Shown here: in pieces, positions 1-7,769 of the stretch
How the letters are laid out: every line of letters starts with the position of its first letter
How positions within the stretch are numbered: the stretch's first letter is position 1
Source: an uncultured Brevibacillus sp.
GTDB taxonomy: Bacteria > Bacillota > Bacilli > Brevibacillales > Brevibacillaceae
Assembly (NCBI RefSeq): GCF_947502445.1
Contig: NZ_CANMZW010000042.1
Location: 1-49,135 of the forward strand
Direction of reading: 5' to 3'
DNA: 49,135 nucleotides
Position numbers and translations under genes: made by a program
The notes under the pieces: model-generated
The model's input: the letters and a program-made list of their open reading frames with translations, nothing else
Database searches by the model: none
What the model was told of the DNA's origin: nothing

Positions 1-74
1 TTGGCTAGTGGTTGGTAACTACAAACCCCCACAGTGGACTTTCACCACCTAGTTAGTCGCCATGCGTGGCGCAC
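1..74 (-). mobile_element. Group II intron, 5' end (rest lies left of the window)
   Basis: Read on the minus strand, the sequence starts at 74 with GTGCGCC, the typical 5' boundary of bacterial group II introns (GUGCG). It continues with the hairpin-forming stretch GGTGGTGAAAGTCCACT, the GUGAAAGUCC element seen near the start of domain I in many bacterial introns. The intron begins directly after the T-run of the terminator at 76-107. Insertion just behind intrinsic terminators is the known habit of class C introns. Only the first 74 nt are visible, so the reverse transcriptase and domains V-VI cannot be checked. Confidence 0.75.
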
Positions 75-75
75 C

Positions 76-107
76 AAAAAAAACAACCTACCACTGGCAG
101 GTTGTTT
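76..107 (-). terminator. Intrinsic terminator of the ECF-sigma operon
   Basis: On the minus strand a 9-bp perfect stem (AAACAACCT with AGGTTGTTT, 9-nt loop) is followed by a run of T. It lies 5 nt after the stop codon of the 56-aa gene and directly before the group II intron boundary. Confidence 0.85.
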
Positions 108-112
108 GCTGT

Positions 113-283
113 TTACTCGCTGTACTCTTGCAGAACGCCTTTTTCCATCAAAAACGCTTCTTCTGCTTGAAGAATCGTGATAATTGCTTCCCGTTTCACA
201 AGCATTCCGGCAGATGCCAAGCGGCTTTCAATAAATCGCAGCATTTCTTCAAAATCAATAATTTGTACTTCTTGTTCACTCAC
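113..283 (-). CDS. Small hypothetical protein, 56 aa
   Basis: GTG start at 283 preceded by a G-rich ribosome binding site (AGAAGGGGGGGG); TAA stop at 113-115. The product is acidic, has no cysteine and looks helical (MSEQEVQIIDFEEMLRF at the N-terminus, then MLVKREAIITILQAEEAF). There is no signal peptide or membrane segment. It begins 29 nt after the ABC permease stop and is followed at once by a terminator, so it looks like the last gene of the ECF-sigma operon. I do not recognise a family. The reading frame, ribosome binding site and terminator position make it a credible gene, but its function is unknown. Confidence 0.7.
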   Translation of the reverse strand: MSEQEVQIIDFEEMLRFIESRLASAGMLVKREAIITILQAEEAFLMEKGVLQEYSE

Positions 284-312
284 GCCAACCCCCCCCTTCT
301 CCTACACGTTTC

Positions 313-1179
313 TCATTTTACACGAACAGGTCGTTTCTTCCAACTCCACCATGTCCGCCGGATCGGTTTTAACAAATAAGCACTCCAAAAAACGAAAATC
401 ACAGTCAGCGACAAGTAAAAGCACGAAAAGAACAGCCATGGTGAAAACGTAATTTGATCAGAGTGAGCAATGGATTCACCCAGAATTCCGAACAAAACGA
501 ACACCGGATTAATTCCCGCCAGCATTTGAAGCTGGGATAATTTCCATACACCATCATCAGGGAACAGCTCTGGATACGCCTGCTGCAACGATTCGCCGAT
601 AAAGAAAAAGAGCAGTCCCGTTCCAACGACAAAGAAAAAGGCAATTCCATAGGACGTGATTGTGCTAACAGAGGTTCGTTTGATCCAAGTCGAACAAAAC
701 AGACCAAGTGAACCTAAAAATAAAACATTGATGGCCAAAAAGAGAATGAGCTTAGCCATTTGCTCAGGTGACACGCTGCCGTAGAGCATTACGATACTAT
801 ACAAAGGCATGGTGGCGACCAGAAGCAAGCAGGAGAAGGCCAGTGAAGTAATCAGCTTGCTTAAAATGATCGTGCGCGTGGAAAGCTGAGTCGTCAATAA
901 AATTTGGAGCGTTTGCCGCTCCCTTTCCCCACTGATTGCACCAGCCGTCAGTGCAGGAGCGACGAAGCAAACCATCGCATAGTGAATGCCTGCGGACAGG
1001 AGAAACAGATTGCGATTCTCCCCTAGTGCAGCTGCCTTCATCGGGTCCATGAGCAAGAACCCGATTGGAATTCCTCCCATTATCAGCAAATAAATAGCCA
1101 GAATGCAAACCGTTTTCTTGGAGCGAAATCGCTCCCTCATCTCTTTTACCAGAATGGGGTTAAAAAAGAAGCTATTCAT
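313..1179 (-). CDS. ABC transporter permease (ABC-2 type)
   Basis: 288 aa with a short cytoplasmic N-terminus (NPILVKEMRERFRSKK, the usual start of NatB/ABC-2 type permeases) and about six hydrophobic segments near residues 25-45, 64-85, 108-130, 140-160, 172-195 and 250-275. The motif SGERERQTLQILLTT around residues 84-98 is the conserved cytoplasmic coupling helix of this family. Its ATG overlaps the ATPase stop by one base (TGATG), so the two are translationally coupled and very probably form one transporter in the plasma membrane. The substrate cannot be read from sequence; relatives serve in export, antimicrobial resistance or gliding-type systems. Confidence 0.88.
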   Translation of the reverse strand: MNSFFFNPILVKEMRERFRSKKTVCILAIYLLIMGGIPIGFLLMDPMKAAALGENRNLFLLSAGIHYAMVCFVAPALTAGAISGERERQTLQILLTTQLSTRTIILSKLITSLAFSCLLLVATMPLYSIVMLYGSVSPEQMAKLILFLAINVLFLGSLGLFCSTWIKRTSVSTITSYGIAFFFVVGTGLLFFFIGESLQQAYPELFPDDGVWKLSQLQMLAGINPVFVLFGILGESIAHSDQITFSPWLFFSCFYLSLTVIFVFWSAYLLKPIRRTWWSWKKRPVRVK

Positions 1180-2108
1180 CAGCCACCTACCCCTTCCGTA
1201 ATAGACAGGAAAACATCCTCTAAATTCGCCTTGGAATCGCCAAAATAAACGACCACTACCTGGGCTTTGATCAATTCCTGCAGTAAATCTGCTTTTTGCT
1301 GCTCCGACCCAGTGAAGTAAAACCGTAATCCGCCCATGTACTCCTCCAGATTGGATACAGACGAATGGTTGCTAAGGATCAGGGCTGCCGTATTTTGATT
1401 GTGCAGTGCGCGTAATTGCATAATGCTCATTTCCCTGTCACGATTGCTTACTTCGTGAACAGATCCACAAGCGATCAGTCTCCCTTGCTCAATCACACCA
1501 ATATCGTCACACAACTCTGCCAGCTCTGGAAGGATGTGCGAGCTGATCAAAATTGTCTTGCCCATTTCGCGAAGCTGTTTGATAATCTCCCGCAGCTCGA
1601 TCCGTGCTCGCGGATCTAACCCCGAGGCAGGCTCATCCAGAATCAGTACAGCTGGATCATGAACAAGGCAACGTGCAAGCCCTAAGCGTTGCTGCATCCC
1701 GCGAGAGAGTGAATCAACAAAAGCATCCGCTTTATGAGAGAGATTGACCAGCTCCAGCAAATCCGCTACAAGCGCTCTTCGCTTTGGCGCAGGAATCTTG
1801 AACGCCCCTGCATAAAACTCCAAATATTCCACGGCTGTCAAGTTATCATACACTCCGAAGAAATCCGGCATGTAGCCGAGGGACTGGCGGACACTCACCG
1901 GGTCTTTGCGTACGTTGTAGCCACACACATACGCATCACCATCCGTTTGCTCCAGCAAGGTTGACAAGATGAGCATCGTCGTGGATTTTCCCGCTCCGTT
2001 GGGGCCAATGAAGCCAAACACCTTTCCCTCATCAATCGAGAGATTTAAATCGCTCAAAGCTTGTAAATTTCCATATTGCTTGCTTAAATGAACGGTTTCA
2101 ATCACCAT
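1179..2108 (-). CDS. ABC transporter ATP-binding protein
   Basis: 309 aa. Walker A GPNGAGKST at residues 35-43, signature LSRGMQQRLG at 134-143, Walker B LILDEP at 155-160 and switch histidine in SSHILPE at 191. The arrangement and C-terminal extension (about residues 210-309) are those of the CcmA/NatA class that pairs with ABC-2 permeases. The ATG overlaps the end of the upstream 744-aa gene by 7 bases and the stop overlaps the permease start, so these genes are tightly coupled. It should hydrolyse ATP to drive the adjacent permease; the substrate is unknown. Confidence 0.92.
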   Translation of the reverse strand: MVIETVHLSKQYGNLQALSDLNLSIDEGKVFGFIGPNGAGKSTTMLILSTLLEQTDGDAYVCGYNVRKDPVSVRQSLGYMPDFFGVYDNLTAVEYLEFYAGAFKIPAPKRRALVADLLELVNLSHKADAFVDSLSRGMQQRLGLARCLVHDPAVLILDEPASGLDPRARIELREIIKQLREMGKTILISSHILPELAELCDDIGVIEQGRLIACGSVHEVSNRDREMSIMQLRALHNQNTAALILSNHSSVSNLEEYMGGLRFYFTGSEQQKADLLQELIKAQVVVVYFGDSKANLEDVFLSITEGVGG

Positions 2109-4336
2109 TTCCGCTCACTCCCCTCTACTTGGAAAAACGGCGTAGGCAATGACAAGCGCGTTGTTCCATCGCTGGAAAAGCGTAGCAGCAGGGATTGCTG
2201 TGGTGTCAGCACGTCTTCCAAATCCTTCTCCAGCACCAGTCTGGATGCCCTTTCCACTGGCAGCCATCTTCCACTCTTTTGGTGGAAATACTCGATTTTG
2301 AACGGTCGGAATGGACTGTGATCCAGAGGAACAATCAGCCTTTCCATTTCCATTTGCGCATTGCCTGCTTTTAGCTCAAAGGTAATACTTCCTTTGCCCA
2401 GTTGCCACAGGTTTGGCCCACTGGAGTCATACTCTCCTACGGTTTCATTGATGTATACACCCAGTAAACCGTACGGGTACGTAACGAGTCCCTGATCATT
2501 CGGTTTTAAATAAACGGCTTGATTGACGACGTTCCAGTAATGAGCACGATGTGGTTCACGCATCGTTAAGAGAGACAGCTCTTCATCACTTGTCGCGACG
2601 ATTCGCACTTGATTCCCTTGTCCATAGGCCATCACGATGTCTTTCAGCCTGTTATGCTGTTCCTCGATTGTTAATGGCTCGACTTGCTTCTCTTGTCTAG
2701 GCATGAGAAGTGGCTCGAGCAGACTGTCGATCTGTTTCTCTTCTCCCTTTTTCATTGCACCGATTGGTATACGCTGTAATCCAATCTCAATAAAAGTATT
2801 GTCATAGGCGAATTTCGTATTATTTTTAATACGTCCCTGCAAACGATCCCGATTCACCTTCAAATCGCTTTCAAATTCCCCGAAATCGCGCACAATGCCA
2901 TATCCGATCGCTTGTTTGGGTGTGAGGTAAGGAAGATTTCGATAGGCCAGAAATTGATCTTTTTCCGCTTGTCCTTCAGGCTCATAATCATTGCGACCGA
3001 GTGTTAGCGGAAGCGCGATGATAGGTGCCTTTACCTCTACATCAAACTGATCCTGATCCACTGTCAAAAAGGTAGCTGCCGTTCTGGTCTGTGCTGTATG
3101 TTCGTCCAAAATGCTAATTTCGGAAATGGCGTTACTAGCACTTGTTTTCACCACAAGTGGCTTTCCGATCGCAAAAATACCAACTGAAATAAGAACGGCT
3201 AGGCCAGGAATTACACCCCACGCCCATGCCCTACGTCCCACTCGTTTCAACACAAAATAAGTCAGTGGTGCGATCAAAAACACATAACCGCCCCACAAAA
3301 CTACCATCCATATCGGAGAAGGGGTCTGCACATCTGGGATCATACGGCTTAATTCGAGAAAAGGACGAGTCATTTGATCCATGTAAGTATTTTGTTCCAA
3401 TAATTCTTGCGCCCCATGCTTTTGCAACACACTTTGCCACAGTTGCAAATTATGCTGCCAGGAAGCCATCGGCTCTGCTGTCACATCGTAATTGACAAAC
3501 AGCATCATGCCCTTTCCTACCTTTTGCGATGAAAATAAGGGAACATCCTTGTTATAGACCGGGATGGAGCCAGCAGGGGGGGGCTTGTCACCCGTGTAGG
3601 GGCTGAGGCCATCAGATAGCACAATCGTGCCTCCTACTCCAGGGGCTACCGAAAAGACATCTGCAAATTTTTGAATGATACCATCTTGTCCGGGTCCAGC
3701 TGACAAAATGACAATCCCGCCCATTTGCACCCATTCTTTGATAGCCACGACCTGTTGATCATTTAAGAGAGCAGCTTGCTTCCCTCCGAGTGCCAACACA
3801 TCCAGATTACGATAAATCCAGGCTTGATCTGGCAGCATCTCTGGCGCCAAATTTTGTACAGTCATCGGTCTGGACATATTGAATTGGGATTGGTTAATGG
3901 CTAGAAAATGAAACGCATTGCCGCCTTCATGCACCACCCCAACGGTTCGTCCGTCTTTTGGGTAAGGCAGTCGCAGCTTCTCACTTTGGACGACCTGCCC
4001 ATTTTTTGTCAGCAAAATATTCCACTCATCGAGCATGACTTGAACAGGCATGTCAAAATATATTTTCTTACTCTGTCCTTTTTCAATCATGACAGGCTGA
4101 CGCAAGGCTGGCTGGTAAGAATTTTTCTTGACCCTCCCTTTTGACAGCTCAACAAATCCGTGAAACGCCTCTTCTTTGCTCGTCACGTTAACTTCCAGTC
4201 GCATCCATGAGTCATACTTAATGATTCCGCTCAATGGTACGTTTACTTCTACTTCTATGTTGCCCTCCGCTTTTGCCGGCTGGACAGAAACACTCAGCCA
4301 AACCATCAGGAGGACCAACATCCATCTCCATCTCAT
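2102..4336 (-). CDS. Secreted/membrane protein, 744 aa, with glutamine-amidotransferase-like N-terminal region
   Basis: Starts with a signal peptide (residues 1-23, ending VQPAKAEG) after a good GGAGGAAC ribosome binding site. The N-terminal half (about 25-335) is extracytoplasmic and includes LDVLALGGKQAALLNDQQVVAIKEWV followed by GGIVILSAGPG, the pattern of the class-I amidotransferase-like fold often found in such envelope proteins, without an obvious catalytic triad. Two transmembrane helices at about 342-363 and 371-391 precede a C-terminal region of about 350 aa. It lies between the propeller protein and the ABC genes and is likely an accessory or sensor part of the transporter. I do not recognise a named family. 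Confidence 0.8.
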   Translation of the reverse strand: MRWRWMLVLLMVWLSVSVQPAKAEGNIEVEVNVPLSGIIKYDSWMRLEVNVTSKEEAFHGFVELSKGRVKKNSYQPALRQPVMIEKGQSKKIYFDMPVQVMLDEWNILLTKNGQVVQSEKLRLPYPKDGRTVGVVHEGGNAFHFLAINQSQFNMSRPMTVQNLAPEMLPDQAWIYRNLDVLALGGKQAALLNDQQVVAIKEWVQMGGIVILSAGPGQDGIIQKFADVFSVAPGVGGTIVLSDGLSPYTGDKPPPAGSIPVYNKDVPLFSSQKVGKGMMLFVNYDVTAEPMASWQHNLQLWQSVLQKHGAQELLEQNTYMDQMTRPFLELSRMIPDVQTPSPIWMVVLWGGYVFLIAPLTYFVLKRVGRRAWAWGVIPGLAVLISVGIFAIGKPLVVKTSASNAISEISILDEHTAQTRTAATFLTVDQDQFDVEVKAPIIALPLTLGRNDYEPEGQAEKDQFLAYRNLPYLTPKQAIGYGIVRDFGEFESDLKVNRDRLQGRIKNNTKFAYDNTFIEIGLQRIPIGAMKKGEEKQIDSLLEPLLMPRQEKQVEPLTIEEQHNRLKDIVMAYGQGNQVRIVATSDEELSLLTMREPHRAHYWNVVNQAVYLKPNDQGLVTYPYGLLGVYINETVGEYDSSGPNLWQLGKGSITFELKAGNAQMEMERLIVPLDHSPFRPFKIEYFHQKSGRWLPVERASRLVLEKDLEDVLTPQQSLLLRFSSDGTTRLSLPTPFFQVEGSERKW

Positions 4337-4353
4337 GTTTGTTCCTCCGCTCG

Positions 4354-5427
4354 TTATCGTGACGCCAGTGAGATGACCAGCGCTTTTGGTTGCTCTTCAT
4401 GCGATATGAGCAGCAATTGCTTGCCTTTTGCTGACCAGTTAGCCCGAATCAGCCTATCGGAAGATCTATTAAACAAGGCGACTTCACTTGTTGCGACAGG
4501 TTGTACATCCACCATGCTTTCGACTAGCTTTCCTTCGCTGTTTGTGTAAGTCAACCGTGCATCCCCGCTCCAGGAAGGCCATTCCCCTTTACCCAGAATC
4601 GTTATTTTACCCGTCCTCATTTCCATGATTCGGATTTCCCCTTCATCCACAAACGCCAGAAAACGACCGTCCGGTGACCATTCAGGCTGTGAGCCTTCCG
4701 CGATTTTCCACTCCTGGAACGAAATCGTGCTGCTCACCCAAATCTCTTGTACGCCATTTTTCGTACGGGAATAGGCGATCGAATCATCATTTTGCGACCA
4801 GCTTGGAGCCTGGTACAAAACGCCCTCTTCTTCTTTTAACAGGCGACTGCTACCCATACTGTAGGTAGTTGGCAGATCAACGATCCAAAGCCTGGACAAC
4901 TGCTTCTGCTGTTCGACAACCGCGATTTGTGTTCCATGATTCCCCCAAGAGACAGATAAGTATTTACCCTCTGTTGGCGGCAATTTGACTGAAAGTGGTT
5001 TTTGATCGCTGTTTAAAGGAAGTGTGTGCAATACTGACGATTGGGAAATGTACGCAATTTGTGTACCAGCAGGGTCCATATCCACTTGCTCTGCGCTGGA
5101 TTGAACCGGGAGGGAAAGGAGCTTTGGCTCCCGCACAGAAATCGCATCCTTCGTCCACCACCCAAAGCTGCCAAAGGCAAGAGCCACCACTAAAGAAACT
5201 ACCCCTGCTTGAATGAGCTTTCTTCTTCGTTTTGACGAGGATACATCAGGTATTTTTTTCTTTTGTGCCTCTAGCTCTCTCATCCGTTGCATCAATTGCT
5301 TTTTCAATTCTGATTTCAGTTGATAGTTGACAGGAACGGAACGCCGCAACTGTTTTAAATGGGTTAGGAGCATGGGAACAGTCTGATCCTCGTCATAACC
5401 CCGGGGGTTTTGATTCTCCTCTCTCAT
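4354..5427 (-). CDS. Membrane-anchored TolB/WD40-like beta-propeller protein, candidate anti-sigma factor
   Basis: 357 aa. Residues 1-70 are cytoplasmic, charged and helical (LTHLKQLRRSVPVNYQLK, LKKQLMQRMRELEAQKKK). One transmembrane helix lies at about 71-90. The extracytoplasmic part carries repeated propeller blades: AEQVDMDPAGTQIAYIS, LSVSWGNHGTQIAVV, QPEWSPDGRFLAFVD, ANWSAKGKQLLLIS. Its ATG overlaps the sigma-factor stop by 4 bases (ATGA). A cytoplasmic helical part, a single helix and an external sensor domain directly after an ECF sigma factor is the layout of a transmembrane anti-sigma factor. That role is inference: no zinc-binding anti-sigma motif (HxxxCxxC) is visible. Confidence 0.8.
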   Translation of the reverse strand: MREENQNPRGYDEDQTVPMLLTHLKQLRRSVPVNYQLKSELKKQLMQRMRELEAQKKKIPDVSSSKRRRKLIQAGVVSLVVALAFGSFGWWTKDAISVREPKLLSLPVQSSAEQVDMDPAGTQIAYISQSSVLHTLPLNSDQKPLSVKLPPTEGKYLSVSWGNHGTQIAVVEQQKQLSRLWIVDLPTTYSMGSSRLLKEEEGVLYQAPSWSQNDDSIAYSRTKNGVQEIWVSSTISFQEWKIAEGSQPEWSPDGRFLAFVDEGEIRIMEMRTGKITILGKGEWPSWSGDARLTYTNSEGKLVESMVDVQPVATSEVALFNRSSDRLIRANWSAKGKQLLLISHEEQPKALVISLASR

Positions 5428-5987
5428 TCGGAGTCCCCCCTTTCGTACATTTTCTGCAGTTTTTGCAAGCCGCGGTATGAGATCATTTTTATACTTGACT
5501 CTGTTTTGTCCAGGACTTCTGCCACCTGACTGATTTTGAGATCGGCAAAATAGCGGAGCATTAACACGTCTTTTTGATCCTGCGACAGCAAGTCGAGCCG
5601 GTCACGAAGCAAACGAATTTCTTCATTCGTCAATGCCTGCCGCTCCGGCTGCCAGGTATCATCCGGTTCTGCCCCCAGAAATTCCTCCTGATCTACTGGG
5701 ATCTCCCTGTTTTTCCGCATAAAATCCACATAGGCATTATGTGCAATACGGAAAATCCAAGAAGCAAACGGACTAGTTCTGCTATATTGTTCAAATTTTT
5801 CCAGCGCTTTTAAAAAAACCACCGTCGTCAAATCGTCTGCGTCCCATGAATTTTGAACGCGGCAACGCAAATAACGGTTAACCCGATCAAAATATTCGTC
5901 ATACAGTTCAGTAAACGGACGAGATTCGTAATAACCCTCATTCGATTGGACCGATGGTTGCGCGGAGCGGTTCATTGCCATCCCCAT
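5424..5987 (-). CDS. RNA polymerase ECF-type sigma factor
   Basis: 187 aa. Region 2 spans about residues 25-95 (ELYDEYFDRVNRYLR, DADDLTTVVFLKALEKF, SPFASWIFRIAHNAYVDF). Region 4 spans about 127-180, with the helix-turn-helix KISQVAEVLDKTESSIKMISYRGLQKL. Regions 1 and 3 are absent, as in ECF sigma factors. The ATG at 5987 has a GAGGAAA ribosome binding site. First gene of a six-gene operon ending at the terminator at 76-107. It should direct RNA polymerase to a small regulon that probably includes this operon; the signal is unknown. Confidence 0.92.
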   Translation of the reverse strand: MGMAMNRSAQPSVQSNEGYYESRPFTELYDEYFDRVNRYLRCRVQNSWDADDLTTVVFLKALEKFEQYSRTSPFASWIFRIAHNAYVDFMRKNREIPVDQEEFLGAEPDDTWQPERQALTNEEIRLLRDRLDLLSQDQKDVLMLRYFADLKISQVAEVLDKTESSIKMISYRGLQKLQKMYERGDSE

Positions 5988-6083
5988 GTACGGTTTCCTC
6001 GGTTTCTTCCAGTCTTAAAGAAGCACAACTCATCATGAAAAGTCGTGCAAATCGTTCAGACATAGTATTTCTACTCTAACTTC

Positions 6084-6112
6084 GTATTACGTTTGGACTC
6101 GGAAGAAAGTAA
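6084..6112 (-). promoter_or_regulatory. Candidate promoter of the ECF-sigma operon
   Basis: On the minus strand TTACTT and TAATAC are separated by 17 bp, about 95 bp upstream of the sigma-factor start. This fits a modest SigA promoter. The same stretch also reads CGTAATAC preceded by TGTTAC, so an ECF-type promoter cannot be excluded. It is weak evidence. Confidence 0.35.
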
Positions 6113-6148
6113 CAGAATTTAGGATAAATTTTTTTTGAACGTATAAGA

Positions 6149-6176
6149 ATTTATAAGCGTACGACGCTTATGAATT
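6149..6176. repeat. Inverted repeat, 13-bp arms with one mismatch
   Basis: AATTTATAAGCGT and ACGCTTATGAATT flank a 3-nt centre (ACG); 8 bp next to the centre are perfect. It lies between the sigma-factor operon and the PLP-enzyme gene. Neither strand has a T-run after the hairpin, so it is not a standard terminator. It could be an operator or an mRNA 3' stability hairpin. Confidence 0.6.
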
Positions 6177-6260
6177 CCTGAGCGCATGACAAGGTACCTC
6201 AGCATCTGCTCCCGGCAATACTACGGTAAAACTTTCCGCTAAACGCGGTCGCTCCTCCAT
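6168..6260 (-). CDS. Possible 30-aa reading frame after the PLP-enzyme gene
   Basis: ATG at 6260 with GAGG seven bases upstream; TAA at 6168-6170, inside the inverted repeat at 6149-6176. The product would be 30 aa (MEERPRLAESFTVVLPGADA at the N-terminus). It lies 28 nt after the stop of the PLP enzyme. No family is recognised. It may be a chance frame. Confidence 0.25.
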   Translation of the reverse strand: MEERPRLAESFTVVLPGADAEVPCHALRNS

Positions 6261-6288
6261 GATCAAGCCTCGATAAAGGGTTCCTTCA

Positions 6289-7437
6289 TTATTTTTGTAA
6301 GGCGTAGCTCAGCTCCCGAATGATGTCATCAGCAGCTTCGATCCCAACAGACAAGCGAACTAGGCCCATCGTAATTCCCGTACTCTGACGCTGCTCCTCT
6401 GTAAAAGCGCGGTGAGAGGTCGTCACAGGGTGAGATACACTCGTCTCTACTCCAGCAAGCGACGGAGCAAATTTAATCCAGTCTAGAGCGCGATAAAAAT
6501 CGTAAATCTTATTTTCGTCAGCTAATGTGAAAGAGACCATCGCTCCTTGTTTATGTCGATGAAAAAACGCAGTTGATTCTTTGCTTGGGTAATAGACCCG
6601 CTTGATTGCAGGATGCTCTTGCAGAAAAGATGCGACTTCGCTCGCATTGTCACATTGACGTTCCATTCGTACCGCTATTGTCTTCAGTCCACGCGCCGTC
6701 AACCAGGCTTCAAAGGGACTGAGCGAGGTGCCATAGTTTACGACGATTTCCCGCGCCCGTGCAATCCGATCTCGTTCCCCGACCAATACCCCTGATGTGA
6801 CATCACTATGCCCTCCAATGTACTTTGTAGCACTGTGAACGACCAGATGAGCTCCTAAAGTAAATGGCTGTACCAAATAGGGAGTGGCAAACGTATTGTC
6901 TACCATCACAGTCAATCCATGCTGCTTTGCCTGCTCGATCCAGAACGGCATGTCAACCACTGTTAGCAAAGGGTTCGTGATTGTTTCCAGAAAAAAGAGC
7001 TTGGTTTGAGGACGTACATGACCTGCAAGTGAAGACACTTCATTTAAGTTGATGCACGTAAGCTCGATTCCAAATCGGGAAAGCTCCTTGGACAAAAGCG
7101 CATAGGTCCCGCCGTAAATCTCATGGGATGCGAGTACGTGATCACCTGGTCCCAAAACGGACAGAAGCCCTGCCATGATTGCCCCCATTCCTGAGGAAGC
7201 ACTGACCCCTGCCTCTGCCTGCTCGAGAGCGGCGATTGCATCAGAAAGCTCTGCTTGATTGGGGTTTCCGTTCCGCGTATACAGATATTCGCCTTCACCC
7301 GTGTAAAATTGCTCTACTTCCTCCAGACCTTCAAAGGCAAATACAGAGGTTTGGTAGATGGGGGTTGACTTGGCTTTAACTTGGCGCAATGGATCATGTC
7401 CAATATGTACCGTTTTGGTTTCAAATCGCTCTTTCAT
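6289..7437 (-). CDS. Cys/Met-metabolism PLP enzyme (cystathionine/methionine gamma-lyase family)
   Basis: 382 aa, full length for the family. The PLP lysine is K205 in HSATKYIGGHSD; D180 (MVDNTFATPYL) holds the cofactor nitrogen. Family signatures YTRNGNPN (residues 53-60), SSGMGAI (81-87) and ETITNP (151-156) are present. These enzymes cleave or exchange C-S bonds in cystathionine, methionine or homocysteine precursors in the cytosol. The exact reaction (gamma-lyase, beta-lyase or gamma-synthase) cannot be decided from sequence. ATG at 7437 follows a GAGGGGG ribosome binding site. It is transcribed alone or with the doubtful 30-aa frame. Confidence 0.9.
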   Translation of the reverse strand: MKERFETKTVHIGHDPLRQVKAKSTPIYQTSVFAFEGLEEVEQFYTGEGEYLYTRNGNPNQAELSDAIAALEQAEAGVSASSGMGAIMAGLLSVLGPGDHVLASHEIYGGTYALLSKELSRFGIELTCINLNEVSSLAGHVRPQTKLFFLETITNPLLTVVDMPFWIEQAKQHGLTVMVDNTFATPYLVQPFTLGAHLVVHSATKYIGGHSDVTSGVLVGERDRIARAREIVVNYGTSLSPFEAWLTARGLKTIAVRMERQCDNASEVASFLQEHPAIKRVYYPSKESTAFFHRHKQGAMVSFTLADENKIYDFYRALDWIKFAPSLAGVETSVSHPVTTSHRAFTEEQRQSTGITMGLVRLSVGIEAADDIIRELSYALQK

Positions 7438-7592
7438 GTATAGTCCCCCTCACGATCATGCATGTAGCAGAATCACACAATTTTTTCCATTTCAAAAAAG
7501 AGTGAATCCGTTCATTGGCTCGAACAATCGCCATGCACACCTGCTTCCATCATATCATGAGTATGGGAAAAGCAGCCATGCGATTGAATGAG

Positions 7593-7606
7593 CGAAAACG
7601 CTTTTA
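7593..7606. promoter_or_regulatory. Candidate catabolite-responsive element (cre)
   Basis: CGAAAACGCTTTTA matches the Bacillus cre form TGAAAACGCTTTCA at 12 of 14 positions with the central CG in place. It lies in the 332-bp divergent region between the PLP-enzyme gene and the cyclophilin gene, which otherwise holds only the SigA promoter at 7700-7727. Which gene it would control is unclear. Confidence 0.4.
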
Positions 7607-7699
7607 CACTAGTCATTTATACCTATTTTGATACACAAGCAGCTTCTTTGTTTTCAGGATTTGTTCGGTTCTACAACTTTTACACTTGCTTGCCAAAGT

Positions 7700-7727
7700 T
7701 TGACCACACGCATCATTTTATTATAAT
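7700..7727 (+). promoter_or_regulatory. SigA promoter of the cyclophilin lipoprotein gene
   Basis: TTGACC and TATAAT are separated by 16 bp. The expected transcription start (about 7734) lies 36 nt before the chosen ATG at 7770. This rules out the in-frame starts at 7728-7731, which fall on or beside the -10 box. Confidence 0.8.
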
Positions 7728-7769
7728 GTGATGTGGGGCGTAAAACGAGCATATGAAGGGATGATTAAA

